This document shows, piece after piece, positions 25,147-43,620 of a stretch of 64,000 bases of DNA; the first letter of the stretch is position 1; the number at the start of each line of letters is the position of its first letter. Made by a program: the position numbers and the translations under genes. Origin of the DNA: Opisthocomus hoazin (lineage: Eukaryota; Chordata; Aves; Opisthocomiformes; Opisthocomidae); NCBI RefSeq assembly GCF_030867145.1, contig NC_134418.1, forward strand, positions 57,883,682 through 57,947,681, given 5' to 3'. Under the pieces are notes generated by a model, which made no database searches, had not been told where the DNA came from, and saw nothing but the letters and a program-made list of their open reading frames with translations.

Positions 25147-27002
25147 ACTTTTCTGGCTTTCTTCTCCACAGGACTGAGGTTATGATTGCCTGGAGTCTGG
25201 CCACGTATTCCTGAAGTCTCATCCTGGGACCGGGCTACACCATCATCAGCCACAGCTATCGGTAGGCTTTGGGGAAGTGCATGGAGCTGGTGTAACCTCC
25301 GGAGCTGTTAATGCTTTGACACGGGGTTGTCCGAGAGACCCTCCACATGCTTGTGTGCTGATGTTCCCTGTTCTCCAGGCCACGGCTGGAACAGCCCTGC
25401 TATGGAGAGGGGTCCTGTGGGTGACCCCTCGTCTGTCCCAGCAGACACCAAGCCAGCGGGCACCAGACTGGGACTTCTGCAATGCACAGCTGTCCCCAGG
25501 CCTTTGGGAAGGGTTTACACCTGACTGTTTTCGTTCTGTTTTAGTACCTACAATATATTTGCCATTGGATGTTTAGTGAACTGTCAACATAGTATAAGTA
25601 CTCCTTGAATAACATTAATTAAAGGAACAGACACCTTCCTGCGATTTCAGAAATTACAAAGCTATGAGTAAATTTTTCTCCCCCAATAATGGAAAAGAAG
25701 CACCTTCTTTGCATTGGAACAAGTGAAAAACATGGTTTACTAGCTCCAAAGATCATAAATATGATCTGTTTAGGATTAAAGCTACAATAGGAAACAGAGA
25801 ACAAGAGCCAGAATATTTCTATAATTTGTAAATCATGTTCATGTCTCTCTTTTGCAGCTGCTCCTGTCAAAACTAATGCCTTACACATCGCTTATGGGAT
25901 GCTCACAACAAGTCGAGGGTGTTCTGTGCCCTGGACAGAAGGAGCCATTCCAGGAGATGGGAAGGCCCTGCAGGATGAAGGAGAAGCGATGGAGTCCTGG
26001 CAGAGGTGGTTTCCTTGCCTGGAGCTGGGTGCGACCGCCCGGGAGGTGCACTGGCCATCTGAGCCACTGCTGAATATTCAGCACTGGTTTTGCATGCGAC
26101 ACCCCAGACAGTGTGCGCAGCTGTCACTGTCATGTCTTTTAGCTTCTTGGGGCATCTGCAGTATTTTCTCTGTCCTCAAGTCCCATATAACACTTCATCC
26201 TTGTCACCTACATTTTCCTTTCCCACTGAAGTGCGGGAACCCTTGTTCCTGTGCGCTGACCCTCATTTTTGTACAGCTGCCAAAAGCCACCCTTGAACAC
26301 ACTCTTTCATCTTACAGCTTTAAATTTTGCCTGCAGCCATACCACCACCTGCAGTCAAATCACCTAAGGCTGAGATCTCACGTGAGCTCTCAGGCTCAGA
26401 AAGCTTAGGCATAGTCTGTGCTTGGACAAAGGTCTGCTGGGAAGCAAAACAAATCATGACAGCCCATCTTGGAGCCCAGCAGTTGTTTTCTTAACTTCTT
26501 TTAAGTCTTCCTATTGCTTGGGTTAATCAGGGCTTTGCATTTGTTATTGCTGCTCATGCAGCCTTTAACACCTGAGGCTTGCTCCTCCTCTCCCTATGGA
26601 CTGCAGGACCTGTTCCGAGTTTTCAAAAGGCACAGTGTTTTATCTTTTATCTTCTACACTGTCACTATGTGTTTCCAGTGAGCTCTGTCTTCTGTGGATG
26701 TGGCTTTCCTGTCTTTGGCTAGACCAGTTCTACTAAGCCATGTGTCAATAATCAAAACTATCATCTTTACAAGACAGCGAAGAAATTTTCTGGTGGGGCG
26801 ATTCTTCAAAACAGCAGAGAAGTTCTGGTCCATAGTTACGGCATCTACAGTACTAAGAGCCTTGCCGGGAGGCAGAGACGCGTTAGTGATAAACTCGGCT
26901 CAGCATAAGTGTGAAGCTGGATAAAGTCTACATGGCCTGAATTACACGTGGACAAACACGTTCTCATGTGCAGTTACTCAGAATGCCTCATCATCTGGAG
27001 AA

Positions 27003-27111
27003 AGGCTGAGGGGCCATCATCGGTGATTGACTGCAGAGACTAATGGGATCTCTGCAAGGCTGAGGGGCCATCATCAGGCGATTAACTGCAGGGACTAATG
27101 GGATCTCTGCA
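27003..27111. repeat. 54-55 bp direct tandem duplication
   Basis: The segment beginning AGGCTGAGGGGCCATCATC and ending GGGATCTCTGCA occurs at 27003-27056 and again at 27057-27111, with about four mismatches and small indels. It lies just upstream of the LRRC53 remnant. Confidence 0.9.
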
Positions 27112-27366
27112 CTGCTAGAGAACATGCCTGCAGAGCTGCCCTGCCCTCCATCTAACATTCGCTCTGCCAGAGCTTATCCAGTGTTCCAAGACAATCTGTG
27201 TGCACTGGACTGCTGGTAAGATGGTATGGCAGAAGACTTTAATTCATCTTACTGTCCTATCTCAATTTCCAACCACTGTAGAGTACAAGAAAACTACCAT
27301 AGTATTTTCAAATATCCATAAGTTTATGTATGCAAATTTGTCTTTTAAATTTATTATTTGTTACAG

Positions 27367-29781
27367 GAGTTGTTGGTCTCTCTTGTTTAGTCTTGGCCTT
27401 CTTTATGTGGAAACTTGAACAAGGTAGAGCAAATGAACACGCATCAGGAAACTCCAGATGCATCCCAGTGTGAACATGAGCCATGAAATTACCTCACTAC
27501 AGGATCCTGTAACTACTGCTTAGCTTAGGAAAATGAAATAATTGTCATGCCTATGGTTGGGTCTGACAAAGAAATGTGCCACTTCCTGCAGGAAAACAGG
27601 CCTCATGCAATCCTAAAGGCAAATACGATGTCCATATGCCTGCAGACATCACTTGGGGGCACTCAGAGGGACACTGATCACAAGGAGTGGCTCCGTCCCT
27701 TGCCTCAAGCGCAGGGTGATGGAGCTGTGCTCTCAAGAGCTTTACAGAAATGTGCCTGTGAATGAGGACACCGAGGCCCTGAAAGGGGATTTCTAGAGAG
27801 CTGTTGCTCACCCAAGCAGTCTGGGCCAGTGGGAAGATTTGCAGGTCCAAGTAAGGGATTGTTATGGTTTCCTAACCTTGCAGTCAGGTTAATAGTAAAG
27901 CCTGCAAAAGATAATACTGGACTAATATGAGGGAGGGACAAGAAAGCAGTATATTTGGTTTGACTGAAAAGCAGAGGAACAGTACAAACCACAAGTTTTT
28001 CCTACTCTATCCTTCAGAAAGCTGATGGATGTTTTTAATCAGCAACAAAATTATCTTTAGAAAATGCCTCACACATGCACAGTACTCCTGAGTAACAACA
28101 GCGTGCCATTGAGGACAGTGGTATTTGAATAAGTTTAACAGTAGAGGGGCTGTCTTTAGAATAATACAATACTATTACAGCATTCTGCAGTACTCTCTGT
28201 GGAAGGGAGCATGAAGGGGATCCTCTACGTTCTTGAGAATGAAAGCAAGAAACATGCCCTGGTTTTGTAACTGGGATGATGGAGTAGATCGGAAACTTCT
28301 GCCAGAGAGATGCATTTTTTTTTAAAGTCTTTTTAAAAGGCACCCAGATAATACACTGAACCACATTACTTTGAACTTGAAGGCAGATTAAAAATAAAGA
28401 TTTTGTTAGTGAAAACAATTTCTGCTACAGAATCTGATTTGAATTACTGTTTTGGAGGCAAGACTTTCTTCCATTCCTCACCCCTCTCCTTGTGATCCTC
28501 CTTAGTTCTTCTCTCCTGCTACTCAGACAAGGTCTGCCTTCTCTGAGAAAATCCCCCCCTGAAAATTCCCTTCTCAAGAAAATTGTACCAATGTTACACC
28601 ATTCATAAAAGTTTCTATCTTTCTGTGACATAAAGAGAGCTAGACAGACTGTTCTTGCAGCCTTTTCACTGCATTGCGCATTTTTTCTGAGCGCCATATA
28701 AATCTGGCTGTCATCTGTTATCCTTCATCACTCTTTGATTATCCATTCTGGTTTCACAGAGCAGCACAGTGGCATCCAGCCATCCTGATCATCAAAAATT
28801 TCTTCCTTATATCCAATCTGAATCCCCCCTCTTTTAGTTTAAAACCATTACTCCTTGTCCTGTCAAAACAGGCCCTGCTAAGAAGTTTGAAAATACAGCA
28901 CAATACTTCAGCCAAAGCCAGGAATGCAAAATCCAGACCCAAAAATTTAACTATAATAGAAACGTCAAGAATTTGGGAAGCACATGAGAATGTTCACAAG
29001 GAGGCCTGCCTGTTCAGAATTCCATAATTCAGCTGCTGCCGCACAGGCTTCTGCAAAGAATGGTACAATTTCATCAGAAATGAACACTGTTCAATGCTAA
29101 AGTGAAAAGTTGCCAAGTTCATACTTTCGTATTCTGGTTAACTGGCAGTTACTAGGAGTAAAAAGAAGAATCTGATATTGCAGACAACCTGAACACGACT
29201 GATAACACTGGAGAAGATGGAACAAAACTACAGAAAAGAGGAAATATGATGCCAGCTAATGAAAATGAATTGAAGTTGAAAACATTACTTTTCAGACACA
29301 CAATCTCAGATACCAAAACAGAAAATATTCTATAAATTTTGGATGACGCGAAGGGCAAAACATACCAACACTACAAAAAGTTTCCCCTAGTACAGTCAGT
29401 ATCCTCAGTCCTGCAGAAAATGGAAATATATTACTGGGCAGTGATACCAGTCTTCAAATTAACAGTGCTGTGCATACAGAAGACATGCAGGATTCACAAG
29501 ACTTTAAAAACAATCAACAAGACAAGGATGAACTTGAAGAAGCTGAAATGCCACCAGAAGAACACGAAGAGGCTTTGTTGCCAGAATTAGGAGATGGTAG
29601 TTTTGAGGCAGAAAATGAGCTGCCGTTAATTCTTTGCAGAATAAATGAAGCCGAAAACTCCACTACAAAAGCTGTGTTGTGCCCACCATCTGTGGAATAT
29701 GCTAACGCATCCCCTTTGGAGGAAAAAGAAAGGGAGGAAAAACCCATCATGACAGTGCTCTTTTTCTTCCTTCAAATCTGA
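27367..29781 (+). pseudogene. LRRC53: LRRC53 remnant: transmembrane/juxtamembrane part and long cytoplasmic tail, broken
   Basis: LRRC53 is a single-pass leucine-rich-repeat membrane protein of unknown function. In mammals it lies antisense to the 3' part of TNNI3K, the same relative position as here. After an acceptor (TTTGTTACAG) at 27366, the frame reads VVGLSCLVLAFFMWKLEQGR then ANEHASGN, matching the membrane helix and the following WKLQQGKANEH of mammalian LRRC53. It then hits TGA at 27471-27473. Similarity resumes in another frame (MPMVGSDKEMCHFLQENRPH) after further stops at 27484-27486 and 27526-27528. The far C-terminus is clear at 29362-29781: GDGSFEAENELPLILCRINE then AENSTTKAVLCPPSVEYANA, against the mammalian FEAENE...RINEAENS...PPSAEYA. 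A TGA at 29344 and a frame change precede that block, and a CR1 fragment sits in the middle. The LRR-coding exon was not found. At least four lesions make this a pseudogene; the final 144-codon frame is unusually clean. Confidence 0.85.
28780..28900 (-). mobile_element. CR1 LINE fragment
   Basis: The plus strand reads AATTTCTTCCTTATATCCAA and TTTTAGTTTAAAACCATTAC, then CTCCTTGTCCTGTC. This is the antisense of the widespread avian CR1 3' region; on the minus strand it gives the familiar SNGFKLKEGGFRLDIRKKF reading. Boundaries are approximate. It lies inside the LRRC53 remnant. Confidence 0.85.
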
Positions 29782-36932
<7,151 letters not shown>

Positions 36933-37065
36933 CTGGTTTCAGGTGAGCAAATGGAATTTCACCAGTTAAGAGCTCCCAGAGGCATAAAGCATAGCTGAAA
37001 ACATCAGCGTTTATTGTGTACCTTGTACACTGGGTAAACACCTCAGGGGCCATCCAGCGAAGGTT
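36933..37065 (-). CDS. TNNI3K: TNNI3K exon: activation-segment end and C-lobe helices
   Basis: Acceptor GATGTGCAG, donor GTAAGA, 44 codons plus one base. Encodes [20 protein letters not shown] then [20 protein letters not shown] and HLKP. Contains the APE motif and the conserved [11 protein letters not shown] helix. Intact. Confidence 0.97.
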
Positions 37066-38263
37066 CTGCACATCAGGAAACATCAATAATACAGTAACAG
37101 TGTTTAGTTCATCATTTATGCATATTTTCCTGTATTTGTATGCTTGTTTTCCTTCCTGTTCTTACCTCCTTGCCTCAATTGCTCCATAAAAAACTGGTAA
37201 ATTTGCCCAGAATAATTGTCACCCTGGCTTGCAAAATTTAGGCAGCAAATTATTGCACATTATATGCAACAGCATTGGTATGGTAGCTGTCTCAACCCCA
37301 TAAAGCCAGAGTGATCAGGCTTTAAACATAAGAATAGTGCTAGAATAAAAGCAGAACACCCAGCCTTAAAGTCTGGAGGCCACACCATAAGGTCCGAGCA
37401 TGCCATATAACACCAATTAACTCCAGCTGGTAGATGGAAAAGCTGATGACAATTGCACTGGGTTGGTGCCTTCTCTCTGGGGACCTCACTGCTTTCTGCA
37501 GAAGCCCAGTCCTGAGGCTGCTTCACAAGCAACCAGCCTCTCGCTGGAGTGATGTGTTCAGGGTCTTTTTGCACCTCAGTAACTTAATCTACACTCCTCA
37601 CAAGACAGCCCTTCTCAGCGAGACATCATCAAACCCCTGCAGGTCCCAGGTCCCAGGCAGCAGTGCATATTACTCACACACAGCGAGTGCATATTACAAT
37701 TTGTTAAAAAGATGATTGCCAAACTCTGGATTTAGCATCACCCATCCTATTCCACAATTAGTCACTATGGTGATGCAAACATTCATCACCGTGCAGTGGC
37801 ACACAGAATGCATCTGGACTAAAACTTATGAAGACAACAACACTGTCTTGTAAAGCTGACTCTCTGTGAGCAGCAGACTTGTAGTGGAGAAAAGAGCTCT
37901 GAGAAAATCAGTGTCAAATAACTAACTCCCTATTAGAAATAGGAACCACCTGCCAGCAATGTGTTTATCTGAATAGGGAAGGGTGGATGAAAAAACATGA
38001 CACACTACTAAGGATTTTGCGGGCAAATGAGCTCCAAAGACAAGCTTATAAAGCACGATTTTCTGTTGCAGATATTCCATATTCACTTATCTCTGCTATG
38101 AAAGAGGCCTAAAGGAAAAAAACCCCATAAAGAACCATAAGATAGATAAAATACTATACCAGTTCATCTTTTCCAACAAATTTATTTCTAATGTCATTTT
38201 CTCCTGAACTGAATTTTCCTGTGTGTGTTATACTAATTATGTCAAACAAAACAAGAAACAAAC

Positions 38264-38316
38264 CCCAGGTTGTTTTGTCATATTGTCTTCATCCAGGGAT
38301 TGCAAAAATCTAGATT
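38264..38316 (-). CDS. TNNI3K: TNNI3K exon: activation loop
   Basis: Acceptor CTGTGTGTTTCAG, 53 bases: (G)ESRFLQSLDEDNMTKQPG. The frame is intact and the phases fit both neighbours. The donor that must be used reads GGG|GTTTGT, poor at positions +3 and +4, while every other donor in the gene is close to consensus. It may be inefficient, a possible early splice-site lesion. Confidence 0.92.
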
Positions 38317-38801
38317 CTGAAACACACAGAACAACAACAAAATATTACTGTCAGACCAATACAGAGACCCACCTGATTATACAAAAGTCTTGGTAAAAAT
38401 TGTGTTTGTTTTTTTTAAATAACTCCAGGATTTTGAAAGCCCAGGCAAACTGTGATAGCCGTTTTTCAACAGCTCCGATCCTGAGCACTTGCCGTGAAAG
38501 AGGAGGGGACATCTTCTATTAGAGGCATTTGCACTCAACGTCTTCCTCTGTCATACTGCTAAAACTGACTCAAACTGAGCTGCGTCATCTCACCATCACC
38601 TGGGCTTCCTTCTCAGATAAACAGTGAGGTATTCCATAGCACTTGCTAACTTAGATGAGACAAAAAATAGGGGTATTCTCATCCCTAAAAGCCTTTTCTC
38701 TTCTTTTATAGTAACAAAATTAAGAATAACCTCCTCAGCATTTTCAGTCAGCACATGTTTAGTTTTGGACAATATGAGGTTAATTCATAAAAGCTCCTTA
38801 C

Positions 38802-38854
38802 CTCCAAAATCAGCAACAACTGCATGACCGTCTTCATACAGGAGAATATTGTGA
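38802..38854 (-). CDS. TNNI3K: TNNI3K exon: catalytic loop end and DFG motif
   Basis: Acceptor TCTTTTCCCAG, donor GTAAGG, 53 bases: (S)HNILLYEDGHAVVADFG(G). It supplies the metal-binding DFG and the catalytic-loop Asn. Intact. Confidence 0.96.
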
Positions 38855-39998
38855 CTGGGAAAAGAATATTATGATAGATAATTGTTCAGTAGTGTCTTAA
38901 AGATGGTGAAAATTCTACAATTTTTGGTTCATAGCTAAACTCTTGACAAGTTTGAATCACCTGCTTAAGTAGATAAATGTCTATATAAAAAACACTTTTA
39001 GCTACATCTCATTGTTATAAACTACACATTAACTCTGAGAAGGCACTCAATGGCTTCATGAATAAGAATGTCAGTTTCTAATCAATACTAGAACAAAATA
39101 ATTTCTGTAATTAGTTATGGATCAAGTATAACAGCTTTATTCAATATGTACACTGAATTGCACTGATGAAGTGCAAGAGATGATATTTGAATATAAACAC
39201 AGTAGTGGCCTTTAAATAAAATCAGATGGGCTGATTCTTTTCTCTTTTAAGGCTTGCGTAAGTGTAAATTCATAGTGGTAATTCCTAATTTATGCTGATG
39301 TATAGAAGGGAAGGAACAGATCTGAAGAGTCCACATAGAATGGGTCACTAGAAGCCATAAGCAATCCATTCAGCTGGGGGGAAAAAAACAATGACACAAT
39401 GGTGACTCCTATTCCGTTAATACCCACACTTAATAATGCAAATGCTACTTTCATGAGACAAAGGTACTTTATTTCCTAAAGTTTCTCCATTTGCTCATGA
39501 AGAGAAGACACGTCCTTCATCCCGTAGCTTATCTCAGCATCTAGGATGAAAACTTCTCCCTCCTTGCACTGATGAAGATTTGTCAGCTGGTATTACTAAA
39601 GGTAAGATTTTGGTCCTGCCCTCCATTCGTGTTCCAGTTCCACATTGTCCCTTTTACAAGGTCTCTGAGATCTAGCAGAGTACAACTGATGATCTGTACT
39701 AAGTTACTTTGGACCTGAACCAAGTGTCAGGCGACGTGCCAGACTTCCGCCTGCTTGAAGAGTCAGGGGCACTCACGGAATTTGAACTGTTTCACCTTGT
39801 TGTCGATGAAATGCATATTCCTTGTCATTGTTTGATGGGCACAATCACAAGCATAAAGTGTTGTTCGTCACTGGACACCATATTACCAGAAATCTAGCAA
39901 ACACCTTTAGCAAAAACATTTTGCACATTATGTACACTATATGCTCCACATGTACATCATGTGCAATATATGGTACAAAAAAAAAAGATTACAAGCAG

Positions 39999-40078
39999 AG
40001 TCACAGAGTAGTTGAGGTAGGAAGGGACCTCTGGAGACTGTCTAGCCCAGCCTCCTGTGCAAGGCAGGGTCACCTTCC
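39999..40078 (-). mobile_element. CR1 LINE 3'-end fragment
   Basis: Reads TCACAGAGTAGTTGAGGTAG then GAAGGGACCTCTGGAGA and GCAAGGCAGGGTCACCT, the reverse complement of the conserved 3' end of avian CR1 elements. Diverged, truncated copy. Confidence 0.85.
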
Positions 40079-41049
40079 CGCTGGCCTGCCTGATAACCGT
40101 CGCTGTATTAGTCTGCATGGGCACGGATGTTAAGTTTAGCCCAGCAGTAGTGAATTATTGCATTTTCTGTTGTTTTGCCCTGCATAACTGTACTACTTGG
40201 TTGTACTTGTTACTGTACAATTATTTAGAGATAGATTGTTTATCTGCAAAGCTATTGGTCTGGTGTCTGCCACTGTATCCCCAACCTGTAACTCAGCAGG
40301 GCCACCCTCAGCCCCTGCGCACACCACCCTAACTGACAGATGAGTGTGGCGATACAGCAGCACAGGCTGAAATAGCAAGAGGGAAGAGGGGTTAAAGAGA
40401 GGAGAGTAAATGTCCTCTAACTTGGATTACTATGAAATTTAAGAGCTGAAAACAGTGTCAGCTGGTCAACAGACAGCATTCATAAAAAACATTGAAATAT
40501 GTTTCTTTTCCCTTCCTGGGGAAGCTCAGGACACAGCAATCAGAAGCTTTAGGATCAAAGGAAAACACCATCTTTGTCAGCTGTCTGCTCTGACACTGCC
40601 CTGGTGCATTACCAAGGTATTGTCCTTACACTTCATCCTGTATGTCCGCATACTTCACTCCCACAAGGACATGCCAGAGGTTAAGTAAACTGAGGTAATT
40701 AGGCTTTATTTTTAATTTCAACTCATCATTACAGCTGTTAGTTTGCAAACACATCTGCATGATGTGGAATCACTCAAATAAGTGAGACCCAAACACTGTA
40801 CAGAAGCTGGTTTTCAGCACCTTGATGATAACGCCTGCACTGATACAGATTACTGAGGAGCAGGGACTAGGTGGAACATTTGGATGTATGGGCAGGATCA
40901 CAAAAGAACTACATTTTGCATTTGTCCTTAAAAATTACATTCACAAAAGTTGCTGTGCATTTTGACTGTGGTAGTGGAACCTTTTGGTGGCATCTCCCTC
41001 CGAAGGTCCCTAGGCAAGCTGGACCACACCATGACAACAACGTCCCTGG

Positions 41050-41300
41050 AGACTGGTGGCTGCAGCTATGAGCGGCAGCAAGGAAGGATATGGGGCGATG
41101 GCTGGTGCCCGCGGGGAGCGGAGCGTAGGCTGCTGGGGACTGCGGCCGCAGCTGTATTGCCGCCCTTACCTGTGGTTTAACCAAACGGGACTTCGTAGGC
41201 GGGAGCGCGGCGCAGCCCAGCGCTGCTGGGGATGGTGGAGTCCAGGCGCAAGGGCTGCCGAGCGGACTGGGGTCTGGCCCCTGCCCCTGCCCACCCACCC
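41050..41300. other. Small GC/CpG-rich patch in the giant intron
   Basis: A short GC-rich patch with several CpGs and a NotI-like GCGGCCGC in AT-rich surroundings. A 207-codon plus-strand frame (41056-41679) starts in it, but the peptide is unrecognised and of low coding quality. It could be an intronic promoter or a GC-rich insertion. Confidence 0.35.
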
Positions 41301-43299
41301 TCCAGGTGCTCCAGCCAGAAAGTGCCCAAGCACCGTGGAAAACGCCCTGTATTTCAGGTGCACAGCAGCCAGGGCGAGGCTCACGTTCACGTCTTCTAAC
41401 CGAACTGCAGACAGCAAGAAATCCCAGGAAAATGTGATATTAATGCTAGACGTATCTGTTAGGCATTATTTCAATATAAAGTACTCATCTTTGCCCCAGA
41501 CAGTTTCTGGAGTTAGGAAGGAGGGGATGAATGCAGGAAAATTCCTGTTTGGTCAGCACATGTGTAGGACAATCTCTGTCAAGACGTCTAGAGATGAGAG
41601 AAATCATTTATCAAAGATAATTACTTGTACTGACACCTCTAAAAGGGTTTTGATTTCCGTGAAATCTTTGGAACCATAGCAACCGCAGGCCTCAGTCAAT
41701 GCAGAGGACTGGATAACCAGAAGTTCACCTTAGATTGTCAGCAGAGATATTTGGAGGCTTCAAGTTAAACCTACTGGATTTGTCCTAAAACTACCAGAAC
41801 CAAAGAAGTGAACTATGAGATCTGTGTGATGGTTTAAACCTATTTACTGAAGGTAATGTGAAGAAAATTCAGCTTTTTTTACATATTATTTGTTCAAAGA
41901 CAGTGAGGGATATGGATGATGCCTGAGAGGAAATCTAACCATATGTATGCATCCTTTCTATTAAGTGGAGGATTTAAAGACATAAGCTTCCAAGTATGAA
42001 CAAAACAACTACAAAAAGATTTCTACACAAGATTGTAAATATTCCTTATCCATTTTATACAAGTGTCATCTTGTGAACAGGTAGGCAGGATAGCTGAAAA
42101 CCAATCCAAATCAAACCAGAGTATTTCTAACACTGAAACTCTGAGAAGGAAGATACTCAGATCAGATAAAAACCAAATGGGCATTTATTACACATTTTCA
42201 CCTTGATACCTTCAAATAAGAGAAAAAAGTAACATTACTCTTGGAAAACCATGAATTCTTATTTAGGGGCACTTTATTATTGGACTTGGACTGAACAGAC
42301 AAAAGACTAGGTGATACAAGTGAGAAAAGTATCCACCCCTGAATTCTGGAGATTTAGAGTGTATCAAAGATAAGCCAACAAGACAGAAGTTCCTAGGCTT
42401 GCAAGCAGAATGTCTGCTGTGGAGGGATGCTCAGCCTGAACTAACTAGCCCTCTTTAGGGGCAGGGATAATTTTTCTGGGCAGACTGCTGTGACAACATA
42501 CCAATGTTTTTAGCTCAGGATTGGTATTCTCGTGCAGAAGGAGAATGGGTATGTGTTTGGTACAGCTGTACCAGCTCATCTGCAACTCACTCAGGAATGT
42601 TTCACATGGGGTTGGCATATGGAAATGCCTCAGTTGACTTGGAAATTAATGTTTGTAACAATGTGCTGATCTCGTCATCATTATCAAATGGAAAGAAAAT
42701 TAAATTCTCAGAGAACCCTAAAAGACGTAGACACTGCACTCTCCCAGAAGCTATCAATGTACCACAGACACTTAAGCAAGTGGCTTCCAAGCTCTTGGTT
42801 CCATCTCCCTGATGAACACTGTATAGGAAAAGATTCAGAGCTATAGAGCAGCTGGACCTCACTTCCCTCCAAAAAGCATATGGTAAAATGCTGGTTCAGA
42901 GATAATTCATTCCTTAGTAGTTATTAAATGGAGATTGCCAAGAACCCAAATAGCTGTAATCTCTCGTTTCTGCCATAGCCCATAGTTTGAGAATTAACAA
43001 GTAGCCATCAAATTAATCAATAACGCACAGAACATACATTTATAACAAATTAAATGTAACCTTCTCAGTTCTGCCTCAGCTCTTAGTTATAATTTTGCAA
43101 TTTCATTAACAAAAATACCCCAAAGTGAAAAAAACAGAAATGAGATTTCATTTCTTAAATAAGCAGCAATTGATACCTGAAATGTACAGAACAATATCAA
43201 AGTGAATGTCTAATTACAGTCAGATTTTTATATCATCTTTCTATAGTATATGTCGTCTCCCACTATTTCTAAGAGGAACATGAGAATTGCAGAGATGCC

Positions 43300-43620
43300 T
43301 TTCTACGGCCGCGTGACAGAGCAGGCAGCGCTCTGCTCCTTGCTGCGTCGTTCGGTCACATCGCACCGCAGACAGGCGAGAGCGGCCCGGTTCTGTGCCG
43401 CTGCTCAGCGGGGAGGAAGCAGCAGCATGGGCAATCGCAGGCTGTGCCCAGCGGCAGCGGGTGGTGGGGGTATGCTGCCCCCTCCTCTGCCCCGCCGCAA
43501 CCCGGGGCAGCCGGGGCATGGGGTCCGTTCTGCCTCGGTGGTCCCGCCGGCTCCCCGAGCCCCGGGCTGGGCAGACCCAGCTGCGCCGCACTGATGCCCT
43601 CGGCTTGCTAGAGCCACCCA
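43300..43620. other. Second GC/CpG-rich patch in the giant intron
   Basis: CpG-rich stretch of about 300 bases giving overlapping open frames on both strands without recognisable protein. Possible intronic CpG island. No splice-bounded exon supports a gene. Confidence 0.35.

Noticed and set aside
26230-26400. Faint resemblance of the plus-strand reading to the cysteine-rich end of the LRRC53 leucine-rich repeats
   Set aside because: Only a few Cys, His and Leu positions agree and no leucine-rich repeats precede it; too weak to claim.
41056-41679. 207-codon plus-strand frame as a novel intronic gene
   Set aside because: No splice support, no recognisable domain, and composition follows local GC-richness for the first third.
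41826-41842. TGTGATGGTTTAAACC as a possible LTR edge
   Set aside because: No matching second LTR, primer-binding site or retroviral coding sequence nearby.
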